Below, piece by piece: positions 1 to 5,698 of a stretch of 11,811 bases of DNA; within the stretch, counting starts at the first letter, position 1, and every line of letters starts with the position of its first letter. The position numbers and the translations under genes were made by a program. The notes under the pieces are model-generated. The model was not told the origin of the DNA and did no database searches. It saw only the letters and a list, made by a program, of their open reading frames with translations. This stretch comes from CAYVSY01 sp964454255 (GTDB lineage Bacteria; Bacillota_I; Bacilli_A; RF39; UBA660): NCBI GenBank assembly GCA_964454255.1, contig CAYVSY010000033.1, positions 1 to 11,811 of the forward strand, written 5' to 3'.

Positions 1-16
1 GCCCCATTAGGTAATC

Positions 17-45
17 AAATTAATTCGAAAGGATTAATTTTTTTT
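17..45 (+). terminator. Rho-independent terminator of an off-window upstream gene
   Basis: A 10-bp stem (17-26 with 31-40, one T-G wobble) closes on a GAAA tetraloop at 27-30 and runs into a tract of eight T at 38-45, so it acts on plus-strand transcripts. Stop codons lie just before it (TAG at 8-10, TAA at 12-14), which fits the 3' end of a gene outside the window, but too little of that gene is present to identify it. Confidence 0.75.
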
Positions 46-109
46 AGGTTATTTTAAAAAATGTAATATGTAAAATAAATTAGCATCTTTCTTTAAAAAT
101 AACAGACAT

Positions 110-134
110 AAAAATAGCACAAAATATGTGCTAC
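110..134 (-). terminator. Probable terminator of the epimerase-like gene
   Basis: Read on the minus strand, TAGCAC and GTGCTA pair around a 7-nt AT-rich loop (arms at 128-133 and 115-120) and are followed by TTTTTA. It lies about 65 nt after the stop of the minus-strand SDR gene, with no gene in between. The stem is short but has three G-C pairs. The other strand has no good T tract, so minus is favoured. Confidence 0.5.
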
Positions 135-153
135 TATCTTATTAATTATGTAT

Positions 154-175
154 AAAAATGACTTCTCATTTTTTT
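154..175. terminator. AT-rich hairpin, possible first terminator after the SDR gene
   Basis: AAAAATGA (154-161) and TCATTTTT (166-173) form an 8-bp stem around a 4-nt loop, with T-rich tails in both directions. It begins 25 nt beyond the SDR stop codon. There is only one G-C pair, so in DNA this AT-rich it may be chance. With the hairpin at 110-134 it would form a tandem terminator. Confidence 0.3.
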
Positions 176-199
176 ACCATTTAAGTTTTACATAGTTCA

Positions 200-1210
200 T
201 TAATTAATTTTTTTAATAAATCCCTCTTTCTTAAGCCATTCGCAAGTTCTTTTTAGTGTTTCTTCCATAGTCCTCGGACAAAAATTAAGTTCCTTTTTGG
301 CTTTTTCATTTGAAAAATTAGATGGACTATTTAAAGTATATAAAGAATAAGAAGTAAATAACGGTTTAGTTTTTTTAAGTTTATAATAAAATTCTGCAAT
401 GCGTGCCAACGGTTTAATAAACCACATAGGTAAATATACTTTAATTCTTTTTTGATTAGTTATATTATGTATTATTTCTAAAATATTTTTAATAGAAAAA
501 TACTTATTTGATATTATATAACATTCACCGTTTTGACCCTTATTAATACAACTAATAATTGCATCACACACATCTAAAACATCCACAAAATCATATCCAC
601 CCTTTATTGCAGCTGTCAAATTGTGATTAACATAATCAATAATTAATCTAGTTGTATGACCGATATTATAATCAAATTCACCAATAATTCCTGATGGAAT
701 GATAACACATGCTTTTAAACCTCTATCAGTAGCATCTAAAACATATTTTGTCGCTATTGCTTTAGTCTTGGCATAAAGCCCAACAACTTTTTCTGAATCA
801 AAATCATGAATTTCCGTAATCAAATCATTTTTAGAAGCAGTTGGAATAGCGTGAACACTACTAATATGTATTAATTTACTAACATTATATTTTAAACATG
901 CATCAACAACATTTTTAGTTCCATTAACATTTACATCATATACTCTTTGATTGTATTTTGAAGCAATCGAAACAATTGCCGCACAATGCACAACAACAAT
1001 TTCATAAGACTCTAATCCAGTAAACAAATTATTAACATCATCAATACTACAAGTATCACCTTTTATAATGGTCAAATTATTATTATTAAAATATTTTTCT
1101 TTGGGATTTAAATCAAATGCAATAACTTTATTATTATTTTTTAATAATTTTTTTAATAAATTTATTCCAAGATGTCCAAAAGCTCCTGTTACAATAAATA
1201 TTTGTTTCAA
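200..1210 (-). CDS. NAD-dependent epimerase/dehydratase family protein (extended SDR)
   Basis: A 336-residue cytoplasmic oxidoreductase of the extended short-chain dehydrogenase family (epimerase, dihydroflavonol-reductase and 3-beta-HSD-like group). What is seen: the N-terminal Rossmann motif TGAFGHLG (residues 8-15), an acidic D33 after the second strand that favours NAD(H), an HCAA segment (75-78), the catalytic Ser region HISS (115-118) and Tyr/Lys in YAKTK (Y146, K150), then a variable C-terminal substrate region. The start is TTG at 1208-1210, because AGGAG (1219-1223) lies 8 nt before it. An in-frame TTG at 1229-1231 would put the ribosome binding site inside the coding region and overlaps the -10 box. 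The gene is transcribed alone, divergent from the exporter operon. The substrate cannot be read from the sequence: a sugar-nucleotide or a small ketone/alcohol is possible. The family is certain; the reaction is not. Confidence 0.88.
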   Translation of the reverse strand: MKQIFIVTGAFGHLGINLLKKLLKNNNKVIAFDLNPKEKYFNNNNLTIIKGDTCSIDDVNNLFTGLESYEIVVVHCAAIVSIASKYNQRVYDVNVNGTKNVVDACLKYNVSKLIHISSVHAIPTASKNDLITEIHDFDSEKVVGLYAKTKAIATKYVLDATDRGLKACVIIPSGIIGEFDYNIGHTTRLIIDYVNHNLTAAIKGGYDFVDVLDVCDAIISCINKGQNGECYIISNKYFSIKNILEIIHNITNQKRIKVYLPMWFIKPLARIAEFYYKLKKTKPLFTSYSLYTLNSPSNFSNEKAKKELNFCPRTMEETLKRTCEWLKKEGFIKKIN

Positions 1211-1230
1211 AGTATCATCTCCTATTTCCA

Positions 1231-1258
1231 ATTATATATTATATCTTAAAAAAAGCAA
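1231..1258 (-). promoter_or_regulatory. Predicted sigma-A-type promoter of the SDR gene
   Basis: On the minus strand TTGCTT (1253-1258) and TATAAT (1231-1236) are separated by 16 bp. This places the transcript start just ahead of AGGAG at 1219-1223. A second TATAAT (1238-1243) lies between them and could serve as an alternative -10. The match is by consensus only. Confidence 0.5.
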
Positions 1259-1401
1259 GAAAATTATATNNNNNNNNNNNNNNNNNNNNNNNNNNNNNNN
1301 NNNNNNNNNNNNNNNNNNNNNNNNNNNNNNNNNNNNNNNNNNNNNNNNNNNNNNNNNNNNNNNNNNNNNATTATATCTTAAAAAAAGCAAGAAAATTATA
1401 T
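1238..1401 (+). repeat. Identical 32-bp direct repeats abutting both sides of the N-gap
   Basis: Bases 1238-1269 are identical to 1370-1401, including a run of seven A followed by GCAAG. The left copy ends exactly where the Ns begin and the right copy begins exactly where they end. This is the pattern of two contig ends that overlap but were not merged. Collapsing the copies would give a divergent intergenic region of about 127 bp between the start codons at 1210 and 1470. Confidence 0.9.
1270..1369. other. Assembly gap of exactly 100 N
   Basis: The run is exactly 100 Ns, the conventional placeholder for a gap of unknown size. No sequence can be inferred inside it. The identical flanks suggest that the true gap may be absent. 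Confidence 0.98.
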
Positions 1402-1428
1402 TGACAAAAAAATTAATGCTAGTATAAT
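1401..1428 (+). promoter_or_regulatory. Predicted sigma-A-type promoter of the regulator-ABC exporter operon
   Basis: A perfect TTGACA (1401-1406) and a perfect TATAAT (1423-1428) are separated by 16 bp. This is the best promoter match in the window. The transcript start should fall near 1434-1436, inside the left arm of the palindrome at 1431-1457, so a repressor bound there would block initiation. Confidence 0.82.
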
Positions 1429-1457
1429 AAAGTATGAAAAGTTATACTTTTCATACT
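1421..1457. promoter_or_regulatory. Palindromic operator-like site at the transcription start
   Basis: AGTATGAAAAG (1431-1441) and CTTTTCATACT (1447-1457) form a perfect inverted repeat with 11-bp arms and a 5-bp centre. AGTAT occurs at 1421-1425 (overlapping the -10) and 1431-1435, and its complement ATACT at 1444-1448 and 1453-1457. The two spacings are 10 and 9 bp, close to one helical turn. The site lies between the -10 box and the AAGGAGG ribosome binding site (1458-1464), a classical repressor position. The likely ligand is the regulator encoded next (inference). As RNA it could instead be a 5' stabilising hairpin. Confidence 0.65.
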
Positions 1458-1469
1458 AAGGAGGAATAC

Positions 1470-1688
1470 ATGAGAATACCAAAAGGAAAACACATATTTG
1501 GAACAGTAAAAGTTGGGCAAAAAGGTCAAATTGTTTTACCAGCAGAAGCAAGAAAAATTTTTAATATTAAATCAGGTGATTCATTATTAGTTCTAGGTGA
1601 CGAATCACAAGGTATTGCAATTGTCAAAAGTGAGTCACTTTTTGAATTTGCTAATGCTGTTTTAAATAATAAAGAAAGTAGGAAATAA
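1470..1688 (+). CDS. AbrB/SpoVT-type transcriptional regulator
   Basis: A 72-residue DNA-binding protein with a swapped-hairpin AbrB fold. The core lies at residues 12-43 (GTVKVGQKGQIVLP, then EARKIFNIKSGDSLLVLGD), matching the family pattern of a KGQI/V-PxxxR segment followed by GD and a beta strand. Such proteins bind DNA as dimers or tetramers and often regulate their own operons. The start is ATG 1470, because AAGGAGG (1458-1464) lies 5 nt before it. An in-frame ATG at 1434 falls at the predicted transcript start inside the palindrome and has no ribosome binding site. The stop is 1 nt from the ABC ATPase start, so the genes are cotranscribed. Small AbrB-type regulators often precede ABC-2 exporter genes in Bacillota. 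The effector that would relieve repression is unknown; the short C-terminal tail (about 50-72) shows no recognisable sensor domain. Confidence 0.88.
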   Translation: MRIPKGKHIFGTVKVGQKGQIVLPAEARKIFNIKSGDSLLVLGDESQGIAIVKSESLFEFANAVLNNKESRK

Positions 1689-1689
1689 T

Positions 1690-2625
1690 ATGAATATAAT
1701 TGAAGTGAAAAATTTAAAGAAAAAATACGGAAAAATTAATGCTTTAAATAATATTTCATTTGAAGTTAATGAAGGAGAAATAATAGGTCTTTTAGGTCCT
1801 AATGGTAGTGGAAAAACAACAACCATAAATTGCATTTTATCATTATTAAAATTTAATTCTGGAAGCATTAATATTTATAATGAAGAAATGACTCCAGAAT
1901 CTTATGAAATAAAGAAAAAAATTGGAGTAATATTTCAAGATGTTGCTGTTTTTGACGAATTAACAGTTTACGAAAATATTGATTATTTTTGTGGATTATA
2001 TATAAAAAATAGTGATCAAAGAAAAAAATATGTCAATGAAGCAATTAATTTAGTAGGTTTAACCGAATTTAAAAATTTTAGACCAAAAAAACTATCTGGT
2101 GGATTACTTAGAAGATTAAATATTGCATGTGGTATAGCTCATAAACCTAGTTTAATATTTTTAGATGAACCTACTGTAGCAGTTGATCCACAAAGTCGTA
2201 ATAACATTTTAGATGGTATAAAAAAATTAAATAAACAAGGTGCCACTATTATTTATACAACTCATTATATGGAAGAAGTTGAGCAATTATGTAACCGCAT
2301 TATTATTCTTGATAAAGGGCAAATAATTGCAAGTGGAACTAAAGAAGAATTAAAAGATTTAATTAGCATAGAAGAAAAAGTAACTATTGAAGATGTTAAA
2401 ATCACAAAAGAAATTGAAGAAGAATTAAGACAATTTAAAAATATTGAAGACATTAAATATAAAAGTTCTACTTTATTTATTACATATACTAAAGGAAAAA
2501 ATAATTTAGGCGACTTAATAGACTTTTTTAATAAGAAAAAAATTACCTACAATAAAATATACTCAGAATTACCTACTCTAAATGATGTTTTTTTAGAATT
2601 AACTGGTAAAGAATTAAGAGATTAA
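1690..2625 (+). CDS. ABC transporter ATP-binding protein (ABC-2 export type)
   Basis: A 311-residue nucleotide-binding subunit of the NatA/DrrA-like group that powers ABC-2 exporters at the inner face of the membrane. Visible motifs: Walker A GPNGSGKTT (36-44), Q-loop Q83, signature LSGGL (135-139, Leu in place of the usual Gln, as is common in this subgroup), Walker B LIFLDE (155-160), D-loop around VAVDP (163-167) and H-loop H192 in TTHYMEE. Residues from about 215 to the end form the C-terminal extension typical of drug or lantibiotic exporter ATPases. All catalytic residues are present. AGGA (1680-1683) sets the ATG start. One nucleotide separates it from the genes on each side, so regulator, ATPase and permease are translationally linked. 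The substrate could be a peptide, drug, lipid or ion; nothing in the window decides. Confidence 0.94.
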   Translation: MNIIEVKNLKKKYGKINALNNISFEVNEGEIIGLLGPNGSGKTTTINCILSLLKFNSGSINIYNEEMTPESYEIKKKIGVIFQDVAVFDELTVYENIDYFCGLYIKNSDQRKKYVNEAINLVGLTEFKNFRPKKLSGGLLRRLNIACGIAHKPSLIFLDEPTVAVDPQSRNNILDGIKKLNKQGATIIYTTHYMEEVEQLCNRIIILDKGQIIASGTKEELKDLISIEEKVTIEDVKITKEIEEELRQFKNIEDIKYKSSTLFITYTKGKNNLGDLIDFFNKKKITYNKIYSELPTLNDVFLELTGKELRD

Positions 2626-2626
2626 T

Positions 2627-3760
2627 ATGTGGCATATATTTAAAAACAAGTTTAAAGTCTTATTAAGATCGAAAACGCTAATATTTTGGAATTTAGCCTT
2701 TCCTATTATATTAGGAACATTCTTCTTTTTAGCATTTTCCAATTTAACTAAGAACGAAAAATTTAATCCAATTAATATTGGAATCGTAGAAAATGAAAAT
2801 TATCAAAAAGAAAATAATTTTAAAACATTAATTGAAAGTCTTAGTTCAGATAATAATAATAAAATTTTTATTGTAACAAAAGATACAGAAGAAAAAATAA
2901 AAGAAAAATTAGAATCAAATGAAATAAGTGGATATTATATTGTTAATGACAAAATTGAATTAATTATTAATAAAAATGGTATTAATCAAACAATAATGAA
3001 AACTGTTATTGATAATTATTCACAAACATTTAAAATAATTAATAATATTATTACATATAATCCTACATTATTAACTGAAAAAGTTATTGATAATATAAAC
3101 AGTAATGTTAATCATTTTAAAAATAATAATTCTACAAATACTGATTTAACAGTAATATTCTTTTATTCATTAATTGGGATGGTTTGTATGTTTGCATCAT
3201 TTTATGGAATTGAAGCAGTTCGTGAAAGTGAAGCTAATATGAGTGCCATTGGAAAAAGAGTTATAATATCACCTATTAATAAATTTAAAAACTTTTTTGG
3301 TTCCATTTTAGCAGGATGGATAATTGAAATAATAGAAGTTTGTATCATTTTATTCTATTTAGTTTGTATTTTAAAAATTGATTTTGGTTCACAAATAATT
3401 CCTGTTATTTTATTAACAATAATTGGATCTTTTTCAGGAATCACATTTGGTTCAATGATAAGTTCATCAAATACCCTGAATGAAAATACAAAAGTAGGTA
3501 TATGCTTATCCATCACAATGATTTTTTCAACACTATCGGGAATGATGGCAAGTGACATATTATTTTTAATTAAAAAATATGTTCCTATCCTATCATATAT
3601 TAATCCTGTAAGTCTAATTACTGATTCACTTCGAGCATTATATTGCTATAGTGATTTAAATGTTTATTGGACTAATATAATATACTTATCAATTTTCAGT
3701 ATAATAATGATTATAATAACATTTATCTTTATAAGGAGGAAAAAATATGATAGTATTTAA
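2627..3760 (+). CDS. ABC-2 type permease subunit 1
   Basis: A 377-residue integral membrane protein with the usual ABC-2 exporter layout: one N-terminal helix (about 18-40), a large extracytoplasmic region (about 41-172), then five helices (about 173-195, 224-249, 256-279, 289-308, 350-369) and a short basic tail (RRKKYDSI). The segment SYINPVSLITDSLRALY (323-339) is a conserved feature of ABC-2 and NatB/YhgE-like permeases before the last helix. The ribosome binding site is weak (AAGAGA at 2616-2621), and with a 1-nt gap to the ATPase the gene probably relies on translational coupling. Its 3' end overlaps the second permease by 14 nt. It should pair with that protein to form a heterodimeric channel. 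The substrate is not known. Confidence 0.9.
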   Translation: MWHIFKNKFKVLLRSKTLIFWNLAFPIILGTFFFLAFSNLTKNEKFNPINIGIVENENYQKENNFKTLIESLSSDNNNKIFIVTKDTEEKIKEKLESNEISGYYIVNDKIELIINKNGINQTIMKTVIDNYSQTFKIINNIITYNPTLLTEKVIDNINSNVNHFKNNNSTNTDLTVIFFYSLIGMVCMFASFYGIEAVRESEANMSAIGKRVIISPINKFKNFFGSILAGWIIEIIEVCIILFYLVCILKIDFGSQIIPVILLTIIGSFSGITFGSMISSSNTLNENTKVGICLSITMIFSTLSGMMASDILFLIKKYVPILSYINPVSLITDSLRALYCYSDLNVYWTNIIYLSIFSIIMIIITFIFIRRKKYDSI

Positions 3761-4901
3761 AAACTATTTTAAAATTTTAAAAAAATTTCTTCCCCTAATA
3801 ATAATGTATATTGGCATTTGTATTGGTGTTACATTATTAGTTAATGGTGTTGGTTCATCAGAAACAAACCAATTTTCCGAAACAAAATTAAATGTTGCTA
3901 TTTTCAATAATGATGATTCTGTTATTTCAAAAACTTTTGAAAAATATATTAGTGAAACATCAAATATTATTGAAATAAATCAAAATAAAATAGATTTTGA
4001 AGACGCCATTTTTGAAAGAAAAGTAGATGCTATCATTGTTATTCCAAAAAATTACTACAATAATTTAAAAAACAATATTGATGTTAAAATTGATATTACA
4101 TCAGTTCCTGATTCATATCATTGGAAATATGTCGAAATGGAACTAAATCGTTTTTGGACAATTGTAAAAACATATAGTGATTTAAAAATGATTGATGAAA
4201 AAATTAACGAATTAATTATGAATGATTTAAAAAGTGACACTTCAGTCAAAATTTTAAACAAAGATATTGATAAATTATCTCAAACCAATTATTATTATAA
4301 CTATATTAATTATGGTGGATTAGCAATATTGATTTATGGAATTGGAACAATAATGATCGTTTTTAATGAACAAAAAATTAAAAAAAGAACTATTATTAGT
4401 CCTAAAACAAGTTCAAGTATAAATCGTTCATTATATTTTGGAAATATGTGTTTTAGTTTAATAGTATGGCTAATATTTGTCATTATTAGTTTTATTCTAT
4501 ATGGTTCGACTATGCTAAGCTCTAATGGTCTTTTATTAATTTTAAATTCCTTTATCTTCTTTATAGCCGGATTGTCAATTAGTTTCTTAATCACAACATT
4601 TATTAATAAAAAAGAAGCTGTTAGTGGTATGGTAAACATTATTGCCTTAGGAAGTAGTTTTATTTCAGGTGCCTTTGTTCCTCAGTCAGCACTTAGTGAA
4701 GGTGTTTTAAATGCATCAAAAATTCTTCCATCATATTGGTATATAACTAATAATAATACAATTACATCATTATCCAACATTACATTATCCAGTATTAAAC
4801 CCATTATTGGTAATATGATTATCATGATTATATTTAGTATTATTTTTATTAGTTTAACTCTGATAATAAATAAAATTAAATTAAAAAATAAAAATATATA
4901 A
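3747..4901 (+). CDS. ABC-2 type permease subunit 2
   Basis: A 384-residue membrane protein with the same topology as its upstream neighbour: helix about 14-34, an external region of about 150 residues, then five helices (about 187-206, 230-253, 261-286, 292-312, 353-374). The segment ISGAFVPQSAL (306-316) followed by ILPSYWYITNNN (326-337) is typical of the last loop of ABC-2 permeases. Although the plan is shared, the sequences are clearly divergent, so the exporter is expected to be a heterodimer rather than the result of a recent duplication. AAGGAGG (3733-3739), inside the preceding gene, lies 7 nt before the ATG, which starts 14 nt upstream of the previous stop. This is the last gene of the operon, followed directly by a terminator. 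The two external domains may form the substrate gate (inference). Confidence 0.9.
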   Translation: MIVFKNYFKILKKFLPLIIMYIGICIGVTLLVNGVGSSETNQFSETKLNVAIFNNDDSVISKTFEKYISETSNIIEINQNKIDFEDAIFERKVDAIIVIPKNYYNNLKNNIDVKIDITSVPDSYHWKYVEMELNRFWTIVKTYSDLKMIDEKINELIMNDLKSDTSVKILNKDIDKLSQTNYYYNYINYGGLAILIYGIGTIMIVFNEQKIKKRTIISPKTSSSINRSLYFGNMCFSLIVWLIFVIISFILYGSTMLSSNGLLLILNSFIFFIAGLSISFLITTFINKKEAVSGMVNIIALGSSFISGAFVPQSALSEGVLNASKILPSYWYITNNNTITSLSNITLSSIKPIIGNMIIMIIFSIIFISLTLIINKIKLKNKNI

Positions 4902-4907
4902 TTTTTT

Positions 4908-4934
4908 AAAATAAGCAAATGCTTATTTTTTTTT
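4908..4934 (+). terminator. Rho-independent terminator of the ABC exporter operon
   Basis: A 9-bp stem, AAAATAAGC (4908-4916) with GCTTATTTT (4921-4929), closes an AAAT loop and runs into nine consecutive T (4926-4934). It begins 7 nt after the stop of the second permease. This separates the exporter operon from the sortase module. Confidence 0.85.
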
Positions 4935-4962
4935 ACTTATTTTTTCTTTCGACATAGTTCTT

Positions 4963-4995
4963 AATATATTTTTTTTATAATTAATAAAATATATT
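4963..4995 (+). promoter_or_regulatory. Possible promoter and inverted repeat before the sortase module
   Basis: After the terminator there are about 70 nt before the sortase start. A perfect TATAAT lies at 4976-4981, but no good -35 box is found 16-18 bp upstream. It is flanked by a perfect 10-bp inverted repeat, AATATATTTT (4963-4972) and AAAATATATT (4986-4995). AGGAGGTG (4996-5003) follows at once. The repeat is pure A/T, so chance is a real possibility. Confidence 0.3.
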
Positions 4996-5005
4996 AGGAG
5001 GTGTA

Positions 5006-5698
5006 ATGCATAAGATATATAAAATACCATTAGTTCTTATAATTATCTTTAGTATTTTACTTATTTTATATAAAGATAATGAAATCATTAATTTAAATAT
5101 ATCTAATATTAATAGTTCTAAAAACGCTATAAACAATATAGAAAATAAAGAACTATTAAATTATTATCAAACTATTTATAATAATAAAGATATTATTGGC
5201 AGAATAAAAATAAGTAATGACATTGATACTTTATTTGTTCAAGGAATAGATAATAACTATTATTTAAATCATGATTTAAAAAAAAAATATTTAAAAAGCG
5301 GTAGTATTTTCTTAGATTATCGAATTAATATAAATAACACTAAAAAAATTATTTTATATGGCCATAATTCTAATTTAGATGTTCCCTTTAAAAATTTACT
5401 TAATTATTTTAATGAAGAATATTTTAATAATAATAAAAATATTACATTATTTTTAAACAATAATACTTATTTATATAAAATATTTTCCGTTTATACAACT
5501 ACAAATAATTATGAACATATGAAATTAAATTTTGATGATCCATCATGGTTAAATCATTTAAATAATTTAAATAAACTATCATTATACAAAGAAAATATAA
5601 CATTCAATAACTTTGATGAAATAATAATTCTTCAAACTTGTGTTGATTTAAAAACAAATAAATTATTAATAATATGTGGAAAAAAGGAGAAATTATGA
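5006..5698 (+). CDS. Class B sortase, with Lys in place of the catalytic Arg
   Basis: A 230-residue membrane-anchored transpeptidase that cleaves a C-terminal sorting signal and attaches the substrate to the cell wall. Residues 7-22 form the N-terminal signal anchor. The body matches class B sortases: IIGRIKI (63-69), FVQGIDNNYYLNHD (77-90), SGSIFLDYR (98-106), the catalytic His in LYGHNS (H120), FSVYTT (160-165) and the catalytic Cys in LQTC (C212). The conserved Arg seven to ten residues after Cys, at the start of the final strand, is replaced by Lys (K219 in TNKLLIICGKK), and no Arg follows C212. The codon is AAA. AGGAGGTG precedes the ATG. The stop TGA overlaps the ATG of the adhesin, so this is very likely a dedicated pair. 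It is named from motifs; whether it is active is open. Confidence 0.88.
   Translation: MHKIYKIPLVLIIIFSILLILYKDNEIINLNISNINSSKNAINNIENKELLNYYQTIYNNKDIIGRIKISNDIDTLFVQGIDNNYYLNHDLKKKYLKSGSIFLDYRININNTKKIILYGHNSNLDVPFKNLLNYFNEEYFNNNKNITLFLNNNTYLYKIFSVYTTTNNYEHMKLNFDDPSWLNHLNNLNKLSLYKENITFNNFDEIIILQTCVDLKTNKLLIICGKKEKL

Noticed and set aside
1..10. Possible tRNA 3' end (a CCA near the window start)
   Set aside because: Only a few bases are present and no T-arm can be seen. Stop codons followed by a terminator fit a protein gene equally well.
1211..1231. Upstream TTG start for the SDR gene
   Set aside because: It would bury AGGAG inside the gene and overlap the -10 box. TTG 1210 is placed correctly, and the protein then begins directly at the Rossmann strand.
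1068..1427. Plus-strand open frame running through the N-gap
   Set aside because: It exists only because Ns do not create stops. Its left part is the antisense of the SDR gene and its right part is the promoter region.
1434..1469. Upstream in-frame ATG for the AbrB-type regulator
   Set aside because: It lies 5 nt after the -10 box and inside the palindrome, with no ribosome binding site. ATG 1470 has AAGGAGG at ideal spacing and gives the usual family length.
4334..4918. Minus-strand open frames opposite the second permease
   Set aside because: Their hydrophobic character mirrors the transmembrane codons of the real gene, and they lack start signals.
5674..5694. Upstream ATG for the adhesin
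   Set aside because: It would add MWKKGEI before the signal peptide and include the ribosome binding site AAGGAG. ATG 5695 gives a standard MKK signal peptide.
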